In this document: positions 17,614 through 27,439 of the stretch, one piece after another | Numbering within the stretch: position 1 is the stretch's first letter | Layout: every line of letters starts with the position of its first letter | Source of the DNA: an uncultured Eggerthellaceae bacterium | GTDB taxonomy: Bacteria; Actinomycetota; Coriobacteriia; Coriobacteriales; Eggerthellaceae | Assembly: GCA_947566075.1 (NCBI GenBank) | Contig: CANOIM010000012.1 | Span: forward strand, 9,614-73,613 | DNA length: 64,000 nt | Direction: 5' to 3' | Position numbers and translations under genes: made by a program | The notes under the pieces: model-generated | Told to the model about the DNA's origin: nothing | Seen by the model: the letters and a program-made list of their open reading frames with translations, nothing else | Database searches by the model: none

Positions 17614-17660
17614 AGGATGACCTTCCATGAAGGTTGATTCAGTACGGAGTGCGATTAGAG

Positions 17661-17688
17661 TTTTACACAATTGTAGAGGTTTTCCACA
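17661..17688 (+). promoter_or_regulatory. Two DnaA boxes upstream of dnaA
   Basis: TTTTACACA (17661-17669) and TTTTCCACA (17680-17688) both fit TTWTNCACA. They lie about 50-75 bp upstream of the dnaA start, fitting autoregulation or an origin subregion. Confidence 0.7.
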
Positions 17689-17721
17689 ATAAAAGACGGA
17701 GGAATCCGAAGAAATCCTCTT

Positions 17722-18528
17722 CTATAAGGTTCGGACGAGGTCCTTCCCTAAAGGAGTCAATGTGTATTTTTTCCCGATTTGAGTGACAATACCCAGGTCA
17801 CGGAGCTTTTTCAATTCATTGTACATGCTACCGCTTGGTATGTTCGTGGTGGTGTAAAGGTCTTTCACACCCCATATGCTCTCTGTTTTGAATAAGGGAA
17901 GGAAAGAGATAGCCCGCTTCGAAAGCAAGGGAAGGAGCATATCAACACTCAATGAGGTGTCTCCTGGCACGCTGGCTTCTATGGAGGGAGGTATCTTTTG
18001 CTCTTCAGAGACAAGGCTGATCGTGACCACAGCCCCTGAGCTCAAGTTGTCTTCGATACGGATATTCCCCTGCTTCGTCTCAAGGTATTCCTTGACGATA
18101 GGGAGCCCTGAACCCACCCCATTGATGTACTGCTTCATTTCCTGGGTGGCAGAAGAGTATCCCGGAAGCTGCGCTTTCTCTTTATCTAAGATCCCAGGGC
18201 CTTGATCCGTGAAACGGATCGTATTCCCCTTATCGAATATAGAGATGACCATTTCAGTGAATTCAGCATGGATGAAATTCTCTGAAACTTGGAGTATGAC
18301 CGTATAAGGGATGGACCCACCTAAGCTGCTTGCCTCTGAATAGATGGAAGCAGCCAACTCTCCGATGAACTCCCTTGTGGTGTTCGGTTTGATATCTACG
18401 ATCCGAGGAGAGCTCAGAAGATCGTCGTAGATAGCGATGCGAGCGGGGGTATCTACGAACGCAAGAGAGGCTTCCCTTGATGAAGCCCGCTCTTCCGAAA
18501 TATCTGCATATGTGGCGGTTCGATCCAA
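17722..18528 (-). CDS. GHKL-type ATPase with C-terminal winged helix, upstream of dnaA
   Basis: 268 residues from a TTG start preceded by AGGGAAG. Seen: a histidine-kinase-like ATP-binding fold with N box SENFIHAEF, G1 box DQGPGI and G2 box GVGSGLPIVKEYLETKQG, but no dimerisation/phosphoacceptor (HisKA) domain and no membrane helix. The last 70 residues look like a winged-helix domain (MYNELKKLRDLGIVTQIGKKYTLTPLG). It resembles an anti-sigma-like or DNA-binding ATPase rather than a sensor kinase. It lies upstream of dnaA on the same strand, between dnaA and the DnaA-box cluster, so a role in replication control is possible but unproven. Confidence 0.8.
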   Translation of the reverse strand: MDRTATYADISEERASSREASLAFVDTPARIAIYDDLLSSPRIVDIKPNTTREFIGELAASIYSEASSLGGSIPYTVILQVSENFIHAEFTEMVISIFDKGNTIRFTDQGPGILDKEKAQLPGYSSATQEMKQYINGVGSGLPIVKEYLETKQGNIRIEDNLSSGAVVTISLVSEEQKIPPSIEASVPGDTSLSVDMLLPLLSKRAISFLPLFKTESIWGVKDLYTTTNIPSGSMYNELKKLRDLGIVTQIGKKYTLTPLGKDLVRTL

Positions 18529-18599
18529 ATGCTTCCCTATCTCTAACGCAAATACGGTACCTCAGTTCAGAGATGATATATCCCCTGAAAATGAAACTT

Positions 18600-19136
18600 T
18601 CGACGGATTTCACGGTTTTCAACATTTTATTCATAAAAGGTGGAAAACAAGGAGAGCCTTAGAGTGTGGCTAAGGAAATGCGATTCGTATCAGTTGATAA
18701 CTGTTAAAGATTCTTCTTGACAATCGCCCTTTTTAAGCGATTCCCTGATAGAGCCATCGCCTTTGTTTTGATTTGAGATAACCTTCTCGCTTTGGATGAG
18801 AGAAGAATAGAACAGATATTCGCTATCGCGGGTGATTGGATAAAACACCAGTACAATGCTGATATTTGAGGTGTATCCAGTAAGGTCATCATAAGAAATA
18901 CACAATCCTCTATCTCATGATCAGAGGAGTTTTACAGGTAAGAGAGAGGGATTATGACGATAAAAGCTCATTTCAAGGAAGGTTATCAACATTTTCCACC
19001 TTCGCAATGAAAGCCTCAGTGGAATACTGTTATAGAACCTCTAAGATTCAATAATTTTCAAAACAGTGAAAACAATGAATTGAAATATGAGATGAATCTT
19101 TGAAACCCCCTGATGAAAAGCTCATAGAGGTATAAT
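18600..19136. other. Candidate oriC: DnaA-box-like cluster and AT-rich tract
   Basis: 636 bp without a gene lie between the minus-strand ATPase and plus-strand dnaN. DnaA-box-like 9-mers with one mismatch occur at 18616 (TTTTCAACA), 18639 (reverse of TTTTCCACC), 18665 (reverse of TTAGCCACA), 18983 (TTATCAACA) and 18992 (TTTTCCACC, directly adjacent). An AT-rich tract at about 19045-19105 could be the unwinding element. Gene direction changes here from mainly minus to mainly plus. A TATAAT at 19131-19136 may be the dnaN -10 element. Confidence 0.65.
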
Positions 19137-19164
19137 CTCGTAGAAATATGCGAGGAAGGATGTC

Positions 19165-20262
19165 ATGAGATTCAGCATCAATAAAACAGAGCTCAGCAAC
19201 GCGCTCACCGTGGTGATGAAAGGTGTTTCAACGCGTTCAACGCTCCCTATCCTTTCAGGCATCCTCATAGAAGCCAAGACGGATCAGATCACCCTGCAAG
19301 GTACCGACCTTGAGCTTTCCGTGGAAGTGAGCGCACCAGCGCTTGTTGAAGAAGAAGGTAAGACGGTCGTCCCCGGTAAGCTCTTCTCTGAGATCGTTCG
19401 TAGCCTCCCTGATGCCGCCGTTCATATTGAGACGAATGATAATGATGTCAAGATGGTCTGTGACACCTCATCATTCTCTGTTTGGACGCTCAACCCTGAT
19501 GACTTCCCCGGTTTCCCTGAAGTGGAAACGAATCAACAGGTCACGCTTCCTTTGGATACGTTCACTCATATGGTCAAGCGGGTCTCACGGGTGGTCTCCC
19601 GGGATGAAAGCCGCATGATCCTCACCGGTGTGCTCATCGAAGTTGAGGATGAGCAGCTCAAGATGGTGGCAACGGATTCCTATCGGCTTGCGCTTGCGAA
19701 GACGAAGCTCTCTGAGACGAAAGCTGACGAATTCAATGCGGTCATCTCAGGTTCATTCCTCAATGATGTTTGCGGTGTTCCCATGGATGACACTGATATC
19801 ACCCTAGGCCTGTCTGAGAATCAGATCGTGATAACCTGCGGGAAGACCGTCTTCATCAACCGGAGGATAGAAGGCAACTACCCCAACTACCGCCAGTTGC
19901 TGCCCACTGATTACAACACCCGTGTGACCATGGAGCTGGCGCCTTTTACAGCAGCGGTCAAGCGTGCGGCTATCCTCAGCTCATCTTCAGCACCCATGCG
20001 CTTCGACATCAATAACACCACCCAAACACTTCAGATCTTCGTGAAGGCCACTGATGTGGGATCGGTTCAAGAGACCATCGGATGTGAGGCTGTGGGTGAC
20101 GATGTTGAGATCGCGTTCAACTCTGCTTACGTGGTAGATGGGCTTTCCGCCATCAAAGGTGAGAAGGTTCATTTCGACATCCTTGACGGCATGAAACCCG
20201 GTATCTTCCGTACGGTGGATACGGACGATCTTCTCTACCTCATCATGCCTGTGCGCATCTAG
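19165..20262 (+). CDS. dnaN: DNA polymerase III beta subunit (sliding clamp)
   Basis: 365 residues, typical length, three-domain clamp. Seen: N-terminal MRFSINKTELSNALTVV, GTDLELSVEV, the central TDSYRLALAK and the C-terminal VDTDDLLYLIMPVRI that lines the partner-binding pocket. AGGAAGG precedes the ATG. The ring tethers polymerase III and repair factors to DNA. It is followed 33 bp later by recF. Confidence 0.97.
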   Translation: MRFSINKTELSNALTVVMKGVSTRSTLPILSGILIEAKTDQITLQGTDLELSVEVSAPALVEEEGKTVVPGKLFSEIVRSLPDAAVHIETNDNDVKMVCDTSSFSVWTLNPDDFPGFPEVETNQQVTLPLDTFTHMVKRVSRVVSRDESRMILTGVLIEVEDEQLKMVATDSYRLALAKTKLSETKADEFNAVISGSFLNDVCGVPMDDTDITLGLSENQIVITCGKTVFINRRIEGNYPNYRQLLPTDYNTRVTMELAPFTAAVKRAAILSSSSAPMRFDINNTTQTLQIFVKATDVGSVQETIGCEAVGDDVEIAFNSAYVVDGLSAIKGEKVHFDILDGMKPGIFRTVDTDDLLYLIMPVRI

Positions 20263-20295
20263 CGCCCCTAAGAGCTCCCGCAACCAAAGGTTCTC

Positions 20296-21372
20296 TTGGT
20301 GTCATTAAGGATCCAAGATATCACCCTAGCGAATTTCCGTTCGTATCAACATTTCACTCTGAGCGGCCTGGAAGAACTGAATATCCTCTTCGGCCCGAAT
20401 GCCATTGGGAAGACCAATGTGATAGAAGCCCTTCAATTACTGACCGCGCTTACCTCGTTTCGCAAGGCAACCTCTTCTGAGATAGTCAAGCAAGGAAGCT
20501 CTGATTTCATGATCTCAGCGAATGTGTCTGATGGGAATCGCCAGCTTGAGATGAGCTTGACCTTCGATGGGGAGAAACGCAGTTACCGGCTGAATGGAAA
20601 GCCACGCACCATCAAGGACTTGAAAGGATTGATGCCCGCTATCCTCTTCGCGCCGGAGGACCTTGACCTAGTGAAGCGGTCAGATTCCCTGCGCCGCGGT
20701 GAGGTGGATACCATCGGGCAGCAAGTGAACGCGAATTACTATCAGATCTCCCGGGATTTCGAGAAGCTCCTTCGCCATAGGAACCGGCTTTTGAAAGATG
20801 AAGCCCCTGATGACCTTCTGGATGCCCTTTCAGAGCTCTATGCCAAGGTGGGTTCCCAATTAACAGCCTATCGTCGAGCGCTCATAGAACGGATGACCCC
20901 TTTCATCATGGAAGCCTACCAGGATATATCGGGGGGTGAGGCGCTTTCTGTGGAATATGCTCCCTCTTCTCAAGACCAAGATGATCTGCAGAAGAAGCAG
21001 CGAGAAGCCAGGGCAGAAGAGCGGGCTCGGCACCAAACCGTCGTAGGACCCCACCGGGATAAGATCCGGTTCCTCATCAACGGGATGGATGTTGGTTCTT
21101 TCGCCAGTCAAGGGCAACAACGAAGCGTTGTCCTTTCATTGAAGATGGCAGAAGTCCAGTTGATCGAGGAGATACTCCACCAGAAGCCCATCCTCTTGCT
21201 TGACGATGTGATGAGTGAACTAGATGCACGACGGCGGCAGGCTATGGTCGAATACCTCTTGCCAGAGACCCAAACATTCATCACCACCGCAAATCTGGAG
21301 TATTTCGACGCTACGATGCGCGAAAAAGCGCTGATTATAGACCTTCAAAAGCAACTTATGACTAGGGAGTAA
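20296..21372 (+). CDS. recF: DNA replication and repair protein RecF
   Basis: 358 residues. Seen: Walker A FGPNAIGKTNVIEALQLL, ABC-like signature FASQGQQRSVVLSLKMAE and Walker B PILLLDDVMSELDARRR of this SMC-like ATPase that loads RecA at gapped DNA. The start is TTG at 20296 (AAAGG 5 nt upstream) or the adjacent GTG at 20299. The DUF721/DciA gene often found between recF and gyrB in actinobacteria is not present; the 146-bp gap to gyrB holds a probable promoter. Confidence 0.95.
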   Translation: MVSLRIQDITLANFRSYQHFTLSGLEELNILFGPNAIGKTNVIEALQLLTALTSFRKATSSEIVKQGSSDFMISANVSDGNRQLEMSLTFDGEKRSYRLNGKPRTIKDLKGLMPAILFAPEDLDLVKRSDSLRRGEVDTIGQQVNANYYQISRDFEKLLRHRNRLLKDEAPDDLLDALSELYAKVGSQLTAYRRALIERMTPFIMEAYQDISGGEALSVEYAPSSQDQDDLQKKQREARAEERARHQTVVGPHRDKIRFLINGMDVGSFASQGQQRSVVLSLKMAEVQLIEEILHQKPILLLDDVMSELDARRRQAMVEYLLPETQTFITTANLEYFDATMREKALIIDLQKQLMTRE

Positions 21373-21452
21373 GGGTTGCTGATAACAAGCGCTTAAAACG
21401 GCTCATATTCCTCCGTTTAAGAGGTGGGTTCATGAAAAAGCGTATGTTTGTA

Positions 21453-23465
<2,013 letters not shown>

Positions 23466-23493
23466 GGGGAGTAACCGAGTGGGTAGAGCGCGA

Positions 23494-23527
23494 CAAAAAG
23501 ATTCTTCGCTTCGCTCAGAATGACAAA
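23494..23527 (+). repeat. Left 34-bp inverted repeat flanking the GIY-YIG gene
   Basis: An exact reverse complement of 23808-23841, containing ATTCTTCGCTTCGCTCAG. It lies just upstream of the GIY-YIG start. Confidence 0.9.
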
Positions 23528-23535
23528 GTGGGTTT

Positions 23536-23820
23536 GTGAGCGTGAAAGAATACTACGTCTACATTCTCACAAATTTTACGAACACTACTTTGTATATAGG
23601 AGTGACGAATGATCTAGAGCGCAGATTAGCTGAACATAAGAGTGGGCTGATCGAAGGATTCAGCAAAAGATACAAGCTTACGAAGCTAGTGTATTGGGAA
23701 AGCACGACAGATATTAGGGATGCATTACAGAGAGAAAAACAGATCAAAGGATGGAAGAGGATCAAGAAAGAAGAACTGATCACCTCAATGAATCCCCAAT
23801 GGGAAGATTTGTCATTCTGA
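23536..23820 (+). CDS. GIY-YIG nuclease-domain protein (UPF0213-like)
   Basis: 94 residues from a GTG start. The whole protein is one GIY-YIG domain: YYVYILTNFTNTTLYIGVTN with the two motif strands, the conserved Arg/Glu region DLERRLAEHKSG and KLVYWESTTDIRDALQREKQIK. The family cleaves DNA in mobile introns and repair, but the role of these stand-alone small members is unknown. The gene is bracketed by perfect 34-bp inverted repeats, and the right repeat supplies its last codons and stop. It splits gyrB from gyrA. GC content is clearly lower than in the two gyrase genes, consistent with transfer as a small mobile unit. Confidence 0.88.
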   Translation: MSVKEYYVYILTNFTNTTLYIGVTNDLERRLAEHKSGLIEGFSKRYKLTKLVYWESTTDIRDALQREKQIKGWKRIKKEELITSMNPQWEDLSF

Positions 23821-23841
23821 GCGAAGCGAAGAATCTTTTTG
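23808..23841 (-). repeat. Right 34-bp inverted repeat flanking the GIY-YIG gene
   Basis: The exact reverse complement of 23494-23527. It encodes the C-terminal DLSF and stop codon of the GIY-YIG protein. Confidence 0.9.
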
Positions 23842-23878
23842 TAAAGCAGCAAGGGATTAATGAAAAAGAAGGGCGAAC

Positions 23879-26440
23879 ATGGCAGAATTCGATGATATCA
23901 ATGAGACCGGTACGGGGCCTGAGGTAGACCCGGAAGAGGTTGACGCCGAAGAAACGGCAGATATGGAAGCGGCGGCCGAAACCGCTGCCGCTGCCGAGGA
24001 CGGGGATGAGCCCCAAAGCGCCTTCGCCGGTGAGCTGGCTGTGCAGCCCGCAGAGCTGGGCAAGGAGATGCAGCAATCGTTCCTTGAGTATTCCATGAGC
24101 GTTATCGTGGCTCGTGCCCTGCCGGATGTGCGCGATGGCCTGAAGCCGGTGCACCGGCGCATCCTCTACGCCATGAACGAATCCGGCTACCTGCCTTCGA
24201 AGCCGCACATGAAATCTGCCCGTACCGTAGGTGATGTGATAGGCAAGTATCACCCCCACGGTGATTTCGCCGTGTACGACACCATGGTGCGCCTGGCCCA
24301 GCCCTTCTCCATGCGCCTGCCCCTCATTGATGGTCACGGGAACTTCGGTTCCATTGACGGTGATTCCGCGGCGGCCATGCGTTACACCGAGGCCCGTCTG
24401 GATAAGCCAGCCATGGAGCTCTTGCGTGACTTAGACAAGGAAACGGTGGATTTCGTCCCGAACTACGACGAATCCCTGCAGGAACCTGAGGTCTTGCCCG
24501 CTCGCTTCCCCAACCTGCTGGTGAACGGCTCCAACGGCATTGCCGTGGGCATGGCCACGAACATCCCGCCCCACAACCTGGGTGAGACCATTGATGCCAC
24601 CTGCATGATGCTGGACAATCCAGACGTTTCCGTGGAAGAGCTGATGACGGCGCTCCCCGGACCGGATTTCCCCACGGGGGGCATCATCATGGGCCGGAAG
24701 GGCATCCTGGACGCCTACCAAACAGGCCATGGCAGCATTACCGTTCGCGCGAAGTGCGAAGTGATCGAGAAGAAGAACGGCCGCAACTCCATCGTGGTGA
24801 AGGAGATACCGTACCAGGTGAACCGCAAGCGCCTGCTGGAGAAGCTGGGCGAACTGGTGCGCGACAAGAAGCTGCCAGAGATCAGCAACATCCATGACGC
24901 GGCTGACCGTCACGGCATCGATATCATCATCGATCTGAAATCCAACGCCATCCCCCAAGTGGTGCTCAACAAGCTGTTCAAGCACACGCAACTCCAAGTG
25001 GGCTTCGGCATCAACATGCTGGCCCTGGTTGACTCCACCCCGCGCGTGCTCTCCCTCAAGGAGATCCTGTTCTACTACATAGAGCACCAGAAGGACGTCA
25101 TCGTTCGGCGTACCAAGTATGAGCTGGCGAAGGCGGAAGAGCGCGCCCACATCCTGGAAGGCTACCTCATCGCGCTGGATAACATTGATGAGGTTATCCA
25201 TATCATCCGCTCTTCTGAGACGGACAAGGAAGCGGCCGCGCGCCTGACTGAGCGCTTCGGGCTGACGAAGCGCCAGACAGATGCCATCCTTGAGATGAAG
25301 CTGCGTCGCCTGACCGGCTTGGAGCGCACGAAGATCGAGAACGAGCTGGCTGAGCTGCGCGAGAAGATAGCCTACTACAAGCGCGTTCTGGCCGATGAGA
25401 GCCTGGTTCGCCAGATCATCAAGGATGAGCTGGGTGAGATCCGCAAGAAGTACCAGACCAAGCGTGTCACGAAGCTTTCCGCGGAGGCGAAGGATATTGA
25501 CGTGGAGGATCTGATCGCGGATGACTCCATGGTGGTGACCATGACCCAAGCGGGGTACATCAAGCGGATGCCCACTTCTGTTTACCGCCAGCAGAAGCGC
25601 GGCGGCAAGGGCATGCAGGGTGTGAACCTGAAAGACTCTGACTTCGTGGAGCACCTGTTCACGGCCACCAACCATATGTACATGCTGTTCTTCTCCACCA
25701 AGGGCAAGGTCTATCGCCTGAAGGTCTATGACATTCCCGAAGCGTCCCGCCATGCCCGCGGCACGGCCATCGTGAACCTGCTGCCCCTGGAGAAGGGTGA
25801 GACCATATCGGCGGTCATCTCCACCAAGGAATTCCCTGAGGATGAATACCTCATGTTCGCCACTTCGAACGGCATGGTGAAGAAGACGGCCATGAACCTG
25901 TACGACCGCACCCGGCGCGAAGGGCTTATTGCCATTAATCTGAAGGACGGTGACGAGCTGATATCCGTCCGCCGGGTGGCTCCGGGTGAGAAGGTCATCA
26001 TGGTGTCATCTTCCGGCAAGGCCATCCTGTGGGATGAATCCGAGGCGCGGTCTATGGGCCGTGGCACAACAGGGGTGCGCGGCATGAATGTGCCTGCTGA
26101 CGCTCACGTGCTAGGCATGGAGATAGCCCGACCGGGAACGGATCTGTTCGTCATCACCGAAAAGGGTTATGGGAAGCGTACTCCCATTGCGGAATATCCT
26201 GAGCATCACCGCGGTGGTCAGGGCGTGTACACCATCGTGATGACCCAGAAGAAGGGCCTGCTGGTGGCCATGAAGGTGGTGTCCTCAGATGACGAGGTGA
26301 TGATCATCTCTGAGGAGGGCGTCATCGTGCGCACGCCGGTTTCCGGCATCTCTGAGCTGGGCCGGTCTACCCAGGGCGTGCACGTGATGAACATCGCTGA
26401 TGGTGACCGGGTAACGGCAGTGGCTGTAACCGAGGAATAG
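23879..26440 (+). CDS. gyrA: DNA gyrase subunit A
   Basis: 853 residues. Seen: an unusual acidic Ala/Glu-rich N-terminal extension of about 60 residues, then the winged-helix/tower core ([20 protein letters not shown]), the active-site Tyr in [11 protein letters not shown], a coiled-coil hinge, and a C-terminal beta-pinwheel with GyrA box QKRGGKG. In the quinolone-resistance region the sequence is [10 protein letters not shown], so the position equal to Ser83 of E. coli is Phe130, while Asp87 is kept. It forms the A2B2 gyrase with GyrB. AGAAGGG precedes the ATG. Confidence 0.97.
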   Translation: MAEFDDINETGTGPEVDPEEVDAEETADMEAAAETAAAAEDGDEPQSAFAGELAVQPAELGKEMQQSFLEYSMSVIVARALPDVRDGLKPVHRRILYAMNESGYLPSKPHMKSARTVGDVIGKYHPHGDFAVYDTMVRLAQPFSMRLPLIDGHGNFGSIDGDSAAAMRYTEARLDKPAMELLRDLDKETVDFVPNYDESLQEPEVLPARFPNLLVNGSNGIAVGMATNIPPHNLGETIDATCMMLDNPDVSVEELMTALPGPDFPTGGIIMGRKGILDAYQTGHGSITVRAKCEVIEKKNGRNSIVVKEIPYQVNRKRLLEKLGELVRDKKLPEISNIHDAADRHGIDIIIDLKSNAIPQVVLNKLFKHTQLQVGFGINMLALVDSTPRVLSLKEILFYYIEHQKDVIVRRTKYELAKAEERAHILEGYLIALDNIDEVIHIIRSSETDKEAAARLTERFGLTKRQTDAILEMKLRRLTGLERTKIENELAELREKIAYYKRVLADESLVRQIIKDELGEIRKKYQTKRVTKLSAEAKDIDVEDLIADDSMVVTMTQAGYIKRMPTSVYRQQKRGGKGMQGVNLKDSDFVEHLFTATNHMYMLFFSTKGKVYRLKVYDIPEASRHARGTAIVNLLPLEKGETISAVISTKEFPEDEYLMFATSNGMVKKTAMNLYDRTRREGLIAINLKDGDELISVRRVAPGEKVIMVSSSGKAILWDESEARSMGRGTTGVRGMNVPADAHVLGMEIARPGTDLFVITEKGYGKRTPIAEYPEHHRGGQGVYTIVMTQKKGLLVAMKVVSSDDEVMIISEEGVIVRTPVSGISELGRSTQGVHVMNIADGDRVTAVAVTEE

Positions 26441-26460
26441 TCTTTGGTTACACAACGGGC

Positions 26461-26519
26461 GGACAGGAACGAGTTCCTGTCCCTACGAAGATCCTCTGAT
26501 AGGGGTCCCCGTTGTCCCT
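26461..26519. repeat. Mosaic repeat remnant
   Basis: The 22-nt GGACAGGAAC palindrome of family R (26461-26482) is joined to a family P end (GTCCCCGTTGTCCC). It lies between convergent gyrA and the HAD phosphatase gene. Confidence 0.75.
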
Positions 26520-26521
26520 TC

Positions 26522-27181
26522 CTATATGAGATCAAGCAGCTGCTCGGGGTGTTCGGCGTAGAGGTCCGGTTCGGCACCTTCGTTCGCGAAATCCTCCTTC
26601 GCGTGATACCCCCAGAGTGCTGCTACGGCGAAGACCCCCGCGTTCCGCGCCGCTTTGATGTCACCCGGTGAATCACCCACGTAGGCGGTGTTCGCCGGTG
26701 CCGTTTTCAGCATACGCATGGCCTGTTGGATACCGGTGGGGTCAGGCTTGCGCGGGATCAGCGGGCTTTCGCCATACATGACCGCCGTGTACCCCGGCAG
26801 GCAGATGCTCATGATCTGATCAACGCCTGCTTGCAGCTTGTTCGACACCACACCTATGCCCATTTCCCGTTCCTTGAGGCCATCCAACAGGGGCATCACG
26901 CCCGGGAACGGTTTGGTCTGGTGGTAATACTCGTGGAAGTGCTGGTTCCACAGCTCCATGGCCCGATCCCGTGTCTTTTCGGTGGCATCCGGCGGCAGGG
27001 CCAGGTAGATCAGGCGGCGAACGCCGGAGCCCACGAAGGAGAGGATCTCTTCCTGGGTGCGCTGGGGGCAGCCGAGCTCCTCAAGGATCCTGTTCGTGAG
27101 GGCCATCAGATCGGGGATGGTGTCAAGCAGCGTGCCATCAAGGTCGAAGATGAAGGTATCCAGTTCAGGGCGGGGAGTCAT
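26522..27181 (-). CDS. HAD-superfamily hydrolase (phosphoglycolate phosphatase-like)
   Basis: 219 residues from an ATG at 27181 preceded by AAAGGA. Seen: HAD motif I TFIFDLDGTLLDTIPDL, motif II GVVSNKLQAG, motif III KPDPTGIQQAM and motif IV AYVGDSPGDIKAARNAG, with an alpha-helical cap between motifs I and II. It resembles Gph/PpaX-type phosphatases that act on phosphoglycolate or pyrophosphate; the substrate cannot be fixed. It is convergent with gyrA. Confidence 0.9.
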   Translation of the reverse strand: MTPRPELDTFIFDLDGTLLDTIPDLMALTNRILEELGCPQRTQEEILSFVGSGVRRLIYLALPPDATEKTRDRAMELWNQHFHEYYHQTKPFPGVMPLLDGLKEREMGIGVVSNKLQAGVDQIMSICLPGYTAVMYGESPLIPRKPDPTGIQQAMRMLKTAPANTAYVGDSPGDIKAARNAGVFAVAALWGYHAKEDFANEGAEPDLYAEHPEQLLDLI

Positions 27182-27226
27182 GGCAATCCTTTCACGAGGA
27201 AAAGGATATCCTAGCACGAAGCCGAG

Positions 27227-27232
27227 CCCTAT
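27227..27232 (+). promoter_or_regulatory. TATAAT -10 element directly before a small ORF
   Basis: A perfect TATAAT ends about 9 nt before the ATG at 27242, so transcription would start at or next to the start codon. Confidence 0.45.
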
Positions 27233-27241
27233 AATGGACCC

Positions 27242-27397
27242 ATGTTGAGAGTGCATCAAAAGATGAAACCCGGCGCCTTGTCCGCTTTGATGGGCATGGG
27301 CATGCTGGTGCTCACCACCCTGACGTTCATCGGGCTGCTGTGGGTGGTCACCTTCGTGGTGCGCGTTATCGCAGCGTTCATCGGGCTGGCGTCCTAG
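27242..27397 (+). CDS. Small membrane protein, possibly leaderless
   Basis: 51 residues: a short basic N-terminus (MLRVHQKMKPG) then a long hydrophobic helix or hairpin (LVLTTLTFIGLLWVVTFVV and further residues to IGLAS). Similar small membrane proteins are common upstream of transporter genes in actinobacteria. There is no ribosome site, but a perfect TATAAT lies just upstream, fitting a leaderless mRNA. A second ATG at 27263 is an alternative start. It precedes trkH by 42 bp on the same strand. Confidence 0.6.
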   Translation: MLRVHQKMKPGALSALMGMGMLVLTTLTFIGLLWVVTFVVRVIAAFIGLAS

Positions 27398-27439
27398 GCC
27401 CCGCACAGGTAAGCACGGACAGGACGAGGACACGCGGAT

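Noticed and set aside
18690..18905. Short minus-strand frames in the dnaA-dnaN gap
   Set aside because: No ribosome site or recognisable protein; the DNA is rich in DnaA-box-like motifs and AT, fitting an origin.
24431..25753. 440-codon minus-strand frame inside gyrA
   Set aside because: gyrA is unmistakable on the plus strand; the antisense product is His/Gln-rich without motifs.
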